Shown here: in pieces, positions 21,559 through 33,228 of the stretch
How the letters are laid out: each line of letters starts with the position of its first letter
Position numbering within the stretch: the stretch's first letter is position 1
Assembly (NCBI RefSeq): GCF_943734655.1
Contig: NC_071355.1
Coordinates: forward strand, 219,667,527 to 219,731,526
Origin: Sabethes cyaneus
Taxonomy: Eukaryota > Arthropoda > Insecta > Diptera > Culicidae
Direction: 5' to 3'
DNA length: 64,000 nt
The notes under the pieces: generated by a model
The model's database searches: none
Seen by the model: the letters and a program-made list of their open reading frames with translations, nothing else
Told to the model about the DNA's origin: nothing
Translations under genes and position numbers: made by a program

Positions 21559-22866
21559 AGAAGAAGAAGAAGAAGTAAGAAGTAAGAAGTAAGAAGTAAG
21601 AAGTAAGAAGTAAGAAGTAAGAAGTAAGAAGTAAGAAGTAAGAAGTAAGAAGTAAGAAGTAAAAAGTAAGAAGTAAGAAGTAAGAAGTAAGAAGTAAGAA
21701 GTAAGAAGTAAGAAGTAAGAAGTAAGAAGTAAGAAGTAAGAAGTAAGAAGTAAGAAGTAAGAAGTAAGAAGTAAGAAGTAAGAAGTAAGAAGTAAGAAGT
21801 AAGAAGTAAGAAGTAAGAAGTAAGAAGTAAGAAGTAAGAAGTAAGAAGTAAGAAGTAAGAAGTAAGAAGTAAGAAGTAAGAAGTAAGAAGTAAGAAGTAA
21901 GAAGTAAGAAGTAAGAAGTAAGAAGTAAGAAGTAAGAAGTAAGAAGTAAGAAGTAAGAAGTAAGAAGTAAGAAGTAAGAAGTAAGAAGTAAGAAGTAAGA
22001 AGTAAGAAGTAAGAAGTAAGAAGTAAGAAGTAAGAAGTAAGAAGTAAGAAGTAAGAAGTAAGAAGTAAGAAGTAAGAAGTAAGAAGTAAGAAGTAAGAAG
22101 TAAGAAGTAAGAAGTAAGAAGTAAGAAGTAAGAAGTAAGAAGTAAGAAGTAAGAAGTAAGAAGTAAGAAGTAAGAAGTAAGAAGTAAGAAGTAAGAAGTA
22201 AGAAGTAAGAAGTAAGAAGTAAGAAGTAAGAAGTAAGAAGTAAGAAGTAAGAAGTAAGAAGTAAGAAGTAAGAAGTAAGAAGTAAGAAGTAAGAAGTAAG
22301 AAGTAAGAAGTAAGAAGTAAGAAGTAAGAAGTAAGAAGTAAGAAGTAAGAAGTAAGAAGTAAGAAGTAAGAAGTAAGAAGTAAGAAGTAAGAAGTAAGAA
22401 GTAAGAAGTAAGAAGTAAGAAGTAAGAAGTAAGAAGTAAGAAGTAAGAAGTAAGAAGTAAGAAGTAAGAAGTAAGAAGTAAGAAGTAAGAAGTAAGAAGT
22501 AAGAAGTAAGAAGTAAGAAGTAAGAAGTAAGAAGTAAGAAGTAAGAAGTAAGAAGTAAGAAGTAAGAAGTAAGAAGTAAGAAGTAAGAAGTAAGAAGTAA
22601 GAAGTAAGAAGTAAGAAGTAAGAAGTAAGAAGTAAGAAGTAAGAAGTAAGAAGTAAGAAGTAAGAAGTAAGAAGTAAGAAGTAAGAAGTAAGAAGTAAGA
22701 AGTAAGAAGTAAGAAGTAAGAAGTAAGAAGTAAGAAGTAAGAAGTAAGAAGTAAGAAGTAAGAAGTAAGAAGTAAGAAGTAAGAAGTAAGAAGTAAGAAG
22801 TAAGAAGTAAGAAGTAAGAAGTAAGAAGTAAGAAGTAAGAAGTAAGAAGTAAGAAGTAAGAAGTAA
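21559..22866 (+). repeat. 1.3 kb near-perfect (AGAAGTA)n satellite on a retrotransposon tail
   Basis: After four to five AGA triplets the sequence becomes AGAAGTA repeated about 185 times from 21571 to 22866. Only one substitution was noticed (AAAAAGTA near 21661). The array begins immediately at the stop codon of the RTE relic. Long reading frames on the minus strand across it (repeating LLTSYFL) are artefacts of the repeat. Confidence 0.95.
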
Positions 22867-22945
22867 AAGTGTAAAAATCTTACACAAGCACCTGGAAAAT
22901 CCAGAGTAGAAAAATCTTGCACAAGCACCTGGAGTCCGGATCAAA
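22867..22945 (+). repeat. short duplication at the satellite edge
   Basis: AAAAATCTTACACAAGCACC at about 22874 is repeated as AAAAATCTTGCACAAGCACC at about 22911, a period of about 37 bp. It forms the right border of the AGAAGTA array. Confidence 0.7.
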
Positions 22946-23106
22946 ATTGGTTAGAGTGCTAAAATTGCCACAACTAACAATGTTCTGTAATGTTCTGACG
23001 AGTTATAAGAAGAACCAAGGTATAGAAAGGGGGCAAAGTACTTTCAAAATAACCGGAACTAAGGACCAAGAGCTGAGAAGTAAGATACAGTTGGATTTCG
23101 AATTTG

Positions 23107-23520
23107 GCATAGTTCGACTTTGGCATGGTTCGATTTTGGCACGCCTCGATTTTGGCAACAAAAGTATTCGTTTTTGGCAACACAAAATATTTCACTTCCA
23201 GAAATATGCTTAAATATCAATCAGTATTAGCATACATGCTTTAAATGACGTAAAAATTATGCCCTCAGTATGCTCATGAAAAAAAGTTATGTGGTTTCGA
23301 ACAATAATATTTTTATTGCCGTAGTACTACGTCTTACCGCAGGGTATAAATAACTTATTTGCACCGGACGGATAGCTTTTGGCGGGCTTTTTAAACATAA
23401 AATAGTTGCAATCGTTGATGAATGATATTTAGTCAATTTCTAAAGCATTTACATGAATTTTTTTCATGTCGAAAAAGGGTCTCGATTTTGGCACGGTTTC
23501 GATTTTGGCAACATAGGCTT
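23107..23520 (+). repeat. clustered TCGATTTTGGCA words
   Basis: The word TCGATTTTGGCA and close variants occur four to five times at 23107-23186 and twice at 23478-23516, always in the same orientation. The clusters directly precede the DD37E transposase relic at 23600. They resemble subterminal repeats of a DNA transposon and may be the left end of that element. Confidence 0.55.
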
Positions 23521-23599
23521 CACCCTTTTGTTGGCAAATTCGAAATCCTACTGTATTGAGGTGCATTAATTCCAATCCTGACATCTCCATCCGGGATAT

Positions 23600-24425
23600 A
23601 ACTAGAAGGTACGCCAACTATCAAACCACGCGGAATATCCTCGCTCGAGAAGGCTATAAGACTTACAGTGCGTAGAACATCCGAATCGGCACTTGAAGCA
23701 GATTTGGAACACGGGAGAATGCGTGCTAGGCGTTTGTACGAGCAAGTTTTGACGAAATTTAACGGATGTATTTTGATGGATGACGCAATATACGTGAAAA
23801 TAAATTTCAAGCAACTACTCGGTCAAAAATTTTACATTATAATTGGGCACCCATGTAACAACTCTAGTTTTATAGCACGCTTATGATGATTCTGGTGACC
23901 AAAATCGGTCACAAAAACCGTAATAAGAGTGCAATAAAACTCAAATTCCCGCTTGGGCGTAGCGATGTGCCAAGCATAAGAAGGCCGTGATCTGGCAAGG
24001 AATAGGTAGCTGTGAACTGAAGACTGAGCCTTTCTTGTTCAACTTTCTCAAGAATGATATCAAGTGTACATGTTCAAAGCAGACTAGACCACTGCGACCA
24101 GGAAGTGTATATGTAAGAATGCTTGAAAAAACATAAAAGTAACATTATATTCTGGCCTTATATAGCTATCTGTCAATGCTCTAAAGAGGTGCTAGGGTGG
24201 TATGCAGAAAAATGTGGATTTCATTCCAAAAGAGATGAACACCCCAAATTATCTGGAGTTTGGACCAATTGAAAATTTTTGAACAATTATCAAACAACGA
24301 CTTCGACAAAGCGGGGGAACAGTCAATAGTAGTAAAGAAATTTGTTCAAAATGGAAGAAACATGCTGATTTAGTCCGCATCTTGAACTGTGCAGGGTATG
24401 ACGAGTTCAATTAAGAAAAAAGTTC
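23600..24425 (+). pseudogene. DD37E (IS630-Tc1-mariner) transposase relic
   Basis: The first part reads RRTSESALEADLEHGRMRARRLYEQVL and then the first catalytic region FNGCILMDDAIYVK, where the residue after the aspartate pair is A rather than the usual E. A MITE (23850-23957) interrupts it. The second part continues with KKAVIWQGI.SC.LKTEPF, CLKK, IIFWP, WYAEK, F.PKEMN and FGPIENFWTIIKQRL. Frameshifts and stops are frequent. The same C-terminal motifs occur at 34215-34640. It is a dead DNA-transposon gene. Confidence 0.7.
23850..23957. mobile_element. MITE, CCCAAG/CTTGGG family
   Basis: The insert splits the transposase relic. It begins CCCATGTAACAAC, ends GCTTGGG, and its right half (ATAAGAGTGCAATAAAA) matches the MITE at 57719-57811 (ATAAGAGTGTAATAAAA). 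Left and right ends are complementary but diverged; no clear target duplication was seen. Confidence 0.5.
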
Positions 24426-24429
24426 GAAG

Positions 24430-27400
24430 TTTTATCAGAACCAGAGTAATGCTATGTTGTAATACTATAAAAACTAACGCTGAGTAAAAATATAACAATC
24501 CAGTCATTTACGAGTGTTGCGACACTTTCAGTTATTCTCTAGTCAGAGCTTTTCGCGGGGAACTGTGAAAAGCCATGTTGCATTTTCTATTATCAAGCTG
24601 ATTTCTTTCTGATATAAATAGCTAATTTATTTTTTCAGAGTACACAATGGTACAATCATGTGTAAATTAAATCATTAAACGTCCATTAATCCAGATGACT
24701 TTCATGCAGCAAATTGCGATCTAGAACCGATTGACTAACTGACAAATTAATAACTGTATTTCAACCTAACTCACACATCACCCGTGACCACTCAATCTCA
24801 TTATTTCGGTCAATAAATCTTTCATCTCCCATTACAGTTCAGTGGTGCATGCCGCCACTCACCAGCCGCCTCACTTGAAGCTCATCATCGTGTTGCAGAT
24901 TTCCGCCCAACAAACAACCTACTTGGCCAGCCGGCTTGGGATCTGGCTTTTAACTTATTCGCCAGCTCTGGATAATTAAATTAATTACGATCATATCACA
25001 CGCTACGCGGGCGCTTTCCCATCCATCTTCTGCGACACGCGCATTTCTTTGGTTTCTGAGCACCGCGTTACGTACCGCTCGTAAACGAGCAAGCCGGATG
25101 GTGATGGGCCCGCGAACAGACAGAGTCCCAGCGAAGAACGTCAATGTGCGCATCCACTTGGGCCCTACATCGCGGCAGACACGGCGCAAACGGCCGTCAA
25201 GTGAGCCGTATCATGTCGGCAGAGACGTTCGTTCATCGGCAACGCAAGCAGGGGGTTGTGAAAAATAAACAAAATTCCTTCGACAACCTGAGATTCGTGT
25301 TGCTCGTTTGTCGGCGTCGTCGTCCAGCACTTCCTTTATACTTCAACGAGCTAGCCAACCAGTGTGTGTTTGACGTCGCACCTATCCCGTATGTAGCTGG
25401 GAAAAAGAACACAGTGACATGTAGGCAGGAATTTTTATTGGCAGTATCGAAAAAAAAACAACATCTCGACACAACAAAGTGGCTGTCTCATTTTCAAGGT
25501 GATAGAAAACACCTGTTCCACAGGGAGCGTCATCACCGGAGAGACGATCCGTGTCAGTCGTCAAAGTCGAAGCGCATGCTGTACATACGGTTAGTTCGGG
25601 TAAACTAGTACGGGTGTCAATGGTATTCTACAATGACACGGTTCCACCTTTTCACCAAGAACGAAGACCGCACGGATCCAGAGAGGTCAACAAGGCTAAG
25701 TGAGTAAAAAAGCAGTAGGTTCATTATCTAACGAGACGATTGCTTATTTTGCTCGTTCGAAACCGGATATCTTTCACTCCAATACAAAAAGATGACATTT
25801 TTACTTTAAGGTATGCCAACAATTAGATTGTTTTCCAGCAACGCTCAAAATTAATTTATATTATGTACTTTATCACGGTTCTAAAACTGTATATACACAA
25901 ATGATTGTATTTGTGCATAGCAAAGCAAAGCCTAGGTGCTGCATTTCGTTATCGAAACTTGACCGAGTGTTTTAATACGAGAAACTTCGCAGCCAGCTGT
26001 TAGAGTACAGGGCACCTACAAGTACCTACATCATAAGTCGGTAAATATATTTTTCTTCTCATTATTTTTGTACAGTTGCTTCTCCAAAAGCATATCAAGT
26101 AAACCCTAAGTTTTGAAAACAAACTGCCTCAAATATACGCTTTTGATTGAAAAGCCTGAATCATGCAAAGTAAAATAATGAATAGCTTGAAAAGCCGAAA
26201 AACAGAATATAGAATGCCAAACGCTATTCAGCTTCCGGTAGTGTTTTTCTTTTTTTTCTTCCAGAGAAATCCTGCAAGCGGCACTTGCACTGTAAACTCA
26301 CAAAAACACTCACACTCACTGTATGCTAGAAGTTGCTGGCTGTGAAGTCTTTTCACATTAAGCGGAAAAACATGTTCCAAAAGTGAACTACCTTTTCTTT
26401 GCACAAAAAAAAACTTTCTATGCTCCTGATTACCCTCAACACGTAGGAATACAAATGTTTCTCTTGCATGCACTTGTACGATAGATTGAACCACTTTTCA
26501 CGTTTTTTGTGATTTTTGGTGCTGACTGTGTCGAACTTTCGACGTGTAAAACCTGCTAAAATATTTCCCCCTCGTTTCATTTCCTCTCCTTTTTCTTTCA
26601 AAAGTCTCAAAGAAATAGAGCGCAGAAGGTAAGATCACTTTTGGTACAGTCATTTTCAATCACGTATGGAAAATTTATTCTAAACAGCACATCAATTTCC
26701 AATACATCACTGAAGAGTACCGCGAAAAATGGTTAAAGAAAGAAAGATAAAAGAATAGCTCAATTCTGTCAGACATTTTATGTTTTTCCAGTACGATAAT
26801 CCGCAACAAATCATGAATCCAAAATCCAACCAAAAGAAGAAAATAAAAACCTTCTCATTGCCGGAGCCAACATTCTGATTGCTTGCTTCGAGCACTTCGA
26901 ACATTCCACCGCTGCTTGTCGCGGCACTGGCTGCTGGCTGGCGATGAGAATAAGCGTTTCTTGACAAGGCGGCAGAAAAAAAATACCACCTCCTCCCGAC
27001 CGGCCTTCACCACGGTGCGGTTTGGAGCAGCAATTATTCTGTGAACGTGGGACCACGAATGTCCGCCTCGCGAATAAGTCAGCTTTGAAAATTTTCTCTT
27101 GTCACCAACGCTTACCAGTGCCAGTTATTCAGGGAAAAATTGAGTTGGGAAAATGGAAAACAAATGAGTTCTGGATGGATGCCGAGAATGCCTTCTTTTT
27201 TTGCCTCAATGCTATATACGGTAAGTTGAAACGTTTCATTTCGATTATTCTGTCTCCTGAACTGACGCCTGGCAGCATCACGCGCCTGCAATTGCGTGGT
27301 GGCAGGCACTTCAGTGCTCGCTCTAAAGCCCATGCCCATGATGCCTAAATACCAAAGGCACATTTCGCGATAGCCGGGGCAGAGGCGGATGGCATCATTA

Positions 27401-28069
27401 TCTAACATTGAGCAAGAAGTGCGATTTACATTCATGTTGGTCGATGTAATGAAAACAAAACCAGTTCGCGAGATGATTACCGGAGTTAATTATGATCTGC
27501 GAGATAAGGCATGATAATAACGCTGACGGGCTCCAAGTCGGAGGGATACGCCTTGGTTGGATTTCCAGATTGACTGGGTTACAACTCCGCAGCTTGATGG
27601 ACAGGTAGGTACGCCGCCGTGCCGTGTGCGGTTTCGAAACGATCCGGATTGATGGGATGAGGCTATAACGCGAATATAAATGTTAGTGATTCTTTGTGTT
27701 TGTAAGTTTGCGTGGGCTAATAAAGCCTACGGCTTGAGCCACAGAAGTTGTTATCTTTGAAAATGATTTGAGTGAAAGTTTATTGCAATTGTCAGATTGG
27801 TACGACATCATTGGGGAAAATGTTAAATTTACATAACGGAACAACAGTAACAAAGAGGTACTTAATCAATTTTTACTATCACAAAAGATTCTTTACTCCA
27901 ACATTCTACAATCCTTTTGAAATCATTATAAATGAAAATCTTTACGGTGAATTTTTGTGTCGTTGACGCCATTGGAAATAAGTCTGTTTGCGTAATTGAA
28001 ATAAAAATGCTATTTTTAAAAATATATTTTCTGTGTTCAGTTTGGCAAGTAGGATGCAGTGAATACATA
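24430..28069. other. unique sequence without recognised genes
   Basis: About 25060-25620 is GC-rich and carries a 154-codon frame (25144-25608), arginine-rich and without any family motif. About 26800-27350 is similar. Such composition can mark exons or regulatory DNA, but no convincing start, splice pair or conserved motif was found. The remainder is AT-rich. Confidence 0.4.
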
Positions 28070-28094
28070 CTCAAAAATTAAATTTTTATTTTGT

Positions 28095-28741
28095 CTAATC
28101 TAATCTAATCTCACACTAACGCAGCCAATTCTGAAGGCATCCTGGAAAATGACGATTACTTGAATCAATCATTTTTCTTGTCAACGGCCAGGCCAACTGC
28201 GCAGCATGTACCGCAGAGAGAATTCCAAGGAATCAAGTGGAACTAGAAAAAATACCTAATTCCATCAAACTCCTTGAAATCAAGGGAAGGAAGAAAGCGT
28301 GGACCTCCCGTACCAAACGCTTCCCATATACATAGATAATGATTTATTTACAGTCGTTGGGAGTATCTTTGCTAATAAGGGTTAAGTGATACTCCGGACC
28401 CTCAGGGATGAACTAATGGCATTTAGACCAGAAGCCAGGCTGCAATTGGCCAAGGATATAGCGCCTTATTTCGCTCTCTGAAAATAGATTAGTTTACCAA
28501 AAAATTAGTATAAATCATATAATACTTGAAATTAAAGTCGTGTGGTTTAATGGTTGCCTAAAACTACATTTGTAAGGTTAGGAACTGAAAACCGCACGAC
28601 CCCGCACCTCCTAGCTTGGCTACTCAATTATACAAATTGAAGTATTTCCAGGTATGGCCACGTGGAGGCGCTAGGGAGGGGCTTGGGATGGCTAGAGCTA
28701 TGTTGGGCACTTCTTCCTAGTTGCCTTCCCCATTTCATACC
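28095..28741 (-). mobile_element. SINE-like retroposed element with 25-bp target duplication
   Basis: The 25 bp starting CTCAAAAATTAAATTTTT at 28070-28094 are repeated exactly at 28742-28766. Read on the minus strand, the 647-bp insert begins GGTATGAAATGGGGAAGGC and ends with three GATTA units next to the duplication, which is the mark of target-primed retroposition. No protein is encoded and no tRNA head was recognised. It may be a SINE of unknown head type or the 3' UTR of a truncated LINE. Confidence 0.65.
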
Positions 28742-28957
28742 CTCAAAAATTAAATTTTTATTTTGTGCCTAAAAACTGCTTCTGAAATTTGAAAAGACTC
28801 ATTTTTTTAAATTGACGTTAAAAAGCAATCTTAAATAGGTCCTTTGAAGAGCATTTTTCTACTAAAATTAGGATAATTGCTTCATGTTTGTTGTTGTTTG
28901 ACTTGCTTATTACTTGTAGCAAATAACTTCCTCTTCATTTTCTCTGTCTTTCCACAT

Positions 28958-29215
28958 CCCAATCCCAATCCCAATCCCAATCCCAATCCCAATCCCAATC
29001 CCAATCCCAATCCCAATCCCAATCCCAATCCCAATCCCAATCCCAATCCCAATCCCAATCCCAATCCCAATCCCAATCCCAATCCCAATCCCAATCCCAA
29101 TCCCAATCCCAATCCCAATCCCAATCCCAATCCCAATCCCAATCCCAATCCCAATCCCAATCCCAATCCCCATCCCAATCCCAATCCCAATCCCAATCCC
29201 AATCCCAATCCCAAT
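28958..29215. repeat. (CCCAAT)43 hexamer array
   Basis: CCCAAT is repeated 43 times with one variant unit (CCCCAT) near 29170. The complementary strand is ATTGGG. Frames across it (PNPNPN, GLGLGL, GIGIGI) are artefacts. Confidence 0.95.
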
Positions 29216-29915
29216 GCCACTAATAAGCTCGATCCTTCTATTCCACAATCTGAATGACAGTATCTCTCGCAATGTAACTTTTTATTTAATCAATTGCAAG
29301 TTATCGGTCACAATTTCACAATTTCTCATTCTGTCTCACTATCTCTACGCAGTGAGGTTCATAGTAATCAAATAAATAAAATATGTGCAATACGAAAAAG
29401 TGAATGAAAACTGGAACTGCTGGAAAAGAGTACAAGAGGTGAAAATGAAATATCAACATTTAACAGATTTAGCAGATTTTACTGCATTTAGTAGTAAAAA
29501 TTAAAAACAAAAGAATAGAAAATAAAAATGAAAGTAAAGGGAAAGAAAATCTAAAAATAATCAATCAAATAAAAATAGAAAACATGAACCGAAAATCTGT
29601 AAGGTTAGAGATGATACACGATGTTAAGGGTCACATTCTCAAGAGGACGTTTATACCCATGCTTTGCTTTGCTTCTTGTTTGCCTGACGAAGTTATTGCA
29701 AGTACAATTAATATTTGTAAACAAAAAACGGCGTATCCGTGTCATTTCTCAAAAGAAGAGAGTCAAGAGAATATTTGCTTATTATCACGTCAGTATTATC
29801 GGCATCAGAATGTCAAATGCTATTTTCGCTTCCAATAGTTCGCCGTGTGCGGATTGAACACAACTACAATCAGAGTAATCCTTACCTTCATACCCTACAG
29901 TATTAAGTCGAGTCG
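29216..29915. other. AT-rich unique sequence
   Basis: About 29480-29590 is very A-rich. No gene, RNA or complete repeat was recognised. Confidence 0.45.
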
Positions 29916-29916
29916 C

Positions 29917-31065
29917 AGTGGCTCGTGTTGTATCAAGCAGTTGTCTCCATTCAACCCGATATTAGGCCACTCACTCGTCGTAAATTTCCCTGGAGCCTAA
30001 GAAGTTGCAAATCGCTTTCGACCAAGTCGAGGCATCTCGCACGTTGAACCCCTCGATTCCTAATGCTATGCCGGTGGGGTTGTTAAAGAGAACTGTTTTT
30101 GTCGTACTGTCGTCCGGCATCGTACGACATACCCAGTCCACCATAACCTGAAGCTTTTCGTCAAAAAATGTAAGATAGGAATCTTTTCATACAGTGCCTG
30201 TAACTCGTGATTTATACGCCTGCGCAATCTTCGATTTCAGTTTGTAATCCTCCAAATGTCGTCCGCAGCACCTTCCCATCAAACACAAAGGTACTCCGAG
30301 AGTAGCGCAACAGCTTCAAGTCCATAAAAAACTAGCAATCTAATGAGGATTTTGTACATTGTCAGCTTCATACGGGGCAAAGTAGGCCCGATTTCATGCT
30401 CAAATACGCCGCTGGATCTCTTTACTAGTGTTCATATCCGACCACCAGCCATCCCAAATACACGAACTCATCTACAACTGCTAGTTCGTAGCCGTCAACG
30501 GTTTGTCTTCTTTGAGCTTCTTTCTGTTATGTGTTTGCTCTTCGCCGTATTTATTTTTAGCGCAAGCCTCCTAGATTCCGCTTTCAATATGGCGTAGCTT
30601 GTCTCCGTCCGTGCAAAGTTCCTGGCTGTGATTTGGCCTAGGATTTAACTTCCTTTGGAGAAAATCGTGTCTCTCGTGTTGATGCTAGCTCGTCGGACCA
30701 ATCCCTTAAAAGCGATGCTGAATAGCATGCAGGCTAAGCCGCCACTTTGTCTCATTCCTCGCCCTGTCTCGAAGGGACTCAAGAGTATCCCCGAGATGCA
30801 CTTGAAACACAACATACGTTCCTAAATCGCTCTGATCAGTCGCGTCAGTTTTTCCGGAAAATCGTGTTCCTGCATTATCTGCCATAGCTGGTTTCGATCG
30901 ACTATATCGCATGCTGCTTTGAAGTCGATAAAGATGTGATGCGTTAGTACATTGTACTACCGACATTTCTGCAAAGTCTGTCGGATGGTAAAATTTCATC
31001 CGCAGTGGTGCAAACTCCAACAGAGCCAAGTTGATTTCTCTCTTGCGGCTTGCAGTGAAACTCGA
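29917..31065 (-). pseudogene. RTE-type reverse transcriptase relic, minus strand
   Basis: Read on the minus strand this is a decayed copy of the RT C-terminal two thirds seen at 19975-21558. It carries a relic of the DQ-type motif near 30985, a KAACDIVDR-type catalytic region, FSGKTDATDQ, SPFETGRGMRQSGGLACMLFSIAFKG, and near its 3' end NNPTGIALGIEGF. It has many stops. Unlike 19975-21558 there is no simple-repeat tail at its 3' end (about 29915). Confidence 0.7.
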
Positions 31066-31334
31066 AGCATTAAGATTATCTTAGGGTATAGTAAGATATT
31101 ATTTGTTTAGCGAAGAGTTCATTTTCGTATTATATCAGGTAGATTGGCCTCCAAGTTGCCCTCAGGATGCGATCACTGGTCTATCAAGCCAGGCTGGCAG
31201 GGGTTGCAATAATTAATGGGATTGAAGCACTAGTCCCGCAACCCAAGTAACAATTCTAAAGCCACTTGCTTTTACTTATATTTTATAAAGGTTTTATTGC
31301 GGTATTAATCATTACCTCTGGTTTTATTGTAATA

Positions 31335-31528
31335 CAGTCAAATTTCATTAATTGCACTAAGGTTATCGCCGATTTTTACAAAAACTTATTTATCAATTGG
31401 GTTGTGTTGCTATAGCTAACAGTTAAGTGTTGTTCATTTTAGCTATTGGCTTTATCAGATCAGCGCGATTTAGTAAAGTTCTTCTCAAAAACGGCGACAA
31501 CCTTAGTGCAATTAACGAAATTTGACTG
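31335..31528. mobile_element. pogo-like MITE with TA target duplication
   Basis: Inverted repeats begin CAGTCAAATTTC at 31335 and end GAAATTTGACTG at 31528. About 38 bp pair with three mismatches. TA flanks both sides (31333-31334 and 31529-31530). CAGT ends plus TA duplication fit pogo/Tigger-type non-autonomous elements. It is 194 bp and has no coding capacity. Confidence 0.8.
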
Positions 31529-31884
31529 TATTGCGCAATACCAAGAGGATACGAGTCTAAACACACTTATAGCAAGCTAGAAAACCAAAATAAAACTGAT
31601 AATAAAGCAAATTTATTGTGGTTACCTATATTACCACTGCAAAACTTGTTGGCTGCTTCATGTCTCTTATAAACTTATCATAAGCGTGGCGTATCAATAC
31701 AAAATGGTGCACCAATTAAAATTGATCCTATCGCGGTTCCTTGTTAAACCGCAAGAAATCTACTAGTTTTATAGTGCCGAACGGTAACACCCTGACCAAA
31801 CTGTTTTTCTGCTGTTATGAAGAATACTAAAGCTCAACAACAAACTCATTTTGTTATGTGAGATCATATTATCAGATTCTAGTA

Positions 31885-32831
31885 GGGGAAGGGCGGTAAA
31901 GACGGACACTGCGGGAAAGACGGACACTTGTCATATTTCACAAACAATAATTTTTTGAAGCAAATCAATGATGGGAAATGTTTCTATAGATTGAATTAAT
32001 ACTTTTGAACTAAACTGCCGATTTTTAGCAGCGTAGCTGACTAATTTATAAGCAAAACAAAGAAAAAATGCGTATATACGCTAACCGATGTAATTTTGTG
32101 CGTGAAGAAAATAGCTGGTAAATCGTTAAAAAACAAGATATTCATGCTAAACCGACGACATTGCATTAGTTTGATCTTTCACTGAATATCCATTGGAAAC
32201 CTAGTGAATTTTTGAATATTCAGTAAAAAGTTATTGAAGTTTGAAAAAATGGTTTCCAAGTCGGGAAAGACGGACACCCAACGGTAGGGAAAGACGGTCA
32301 CACAGATTTTGAACCCATTTTGCCCAACAACGATTTAACGTTGCAAATACTTACATATTATATATGTAAAAGTAACCAGAAGTCATATAACAGTTGGAAT
32401 GAGCCAACTTTTAGAAACGATTAATTCGTCACTACTTAAAATATTGAAGGGAACCGTTCTATTTTCTCGCTCAAAGGGGGGATCGGAAAGGGGGTTTTCC
32501 CAAACCAATTCTTTCCTAAATACATGATGAAATATGTTAACCTTTCTTAATACTGATAATTCGACGACGCGTGACACCTTTTTGCGAGTGTCCGTCTTTC
32601 CCATATCAAGTGTCCGTCTTTCCCGCCCATGCGCAGAATCTCTGATTTATACATGATGTTTATAATACTAAAAAAAGCATAAATTCTGGAAGAAATTTTC
32701 CAGCACACGTTGTAACTTTATTAGACAGAGACTTAAAGGTTCAGTTTATACGAAAATTGGGATCAATACAGTTATATTTGAGTAGATATTGAGTCTTTAC
32801 CTTAAGGTGTCCGTCTTTACCGCCCTTCCCC
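31885..32831. mobile_element. TA-flanked element A, 947 bp, perfect 25-bp inverted ends
   Basis: Ends begin GGGGAAGGGCGGTAAAG and are exactly inverted over 25 bp; TA is duplicated at 31883 and 32832. The word GGGAAAGACGGACAC (with slight variants) occurs twice at the left end, twice inside at about 32263-32300, and three times inverted on the right (about 32588-32622 and 32809). The interior has no significant ORF, so it is non-autonomous. Repeated subterminal words suggest transposase binding sites. Confidence 0.85.
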
Positions 32832-33228
32832 TATTTTGTTTTAGCTCGCAAAAAAAAATTCATCCAAACAAAGTGTTTTGCAGAAAGAAAGTTATTATCA
32901 ATCGGTTTTCCTGTCAAAGGAAACAATTAAAATGATTTTGCTGGAAATTGAGATTGACTAACTGAATAAATATATTTTGTTAAAACAACCAGTTTTCGAA
33001 AATTGCAAAATTTCAGTGGCGCGTTGATTTTATCCACCTATCAAATCAATATACACGATATATTTAAATGCGCACTTGCTGCAAACGAACTAAGACTGCT
33101 CAGTTAAAACTCGTTATTTATTATATGGGATAATTTGCTGTTGTTGTTGTTATTTTATGTGAGAGGTTTTACATTTTCGTGCATTCGTCTTTATCCTATG
33201 GGATATTTTATTATGGTCGCTATGGTTT

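Noticed and set aside
21258..22944. Minus-strand frames of 465-556 residues made of LLTSYFL repeats
   Set aside because: They are read-through of the AGAAGTA satellite, which lacks stops in several frames; not proteins.
25144..25608. 154-codon arginine-rich frame as a gene
   Set aside because: No recognisable domain; GC-rich sequence gives long chance frames, and the opposite strand is open too.
28877..29272. Frames of PNPNPN, GLGLGL and GIGIGI
   Set aside because: All arise from the CCCAAT array.
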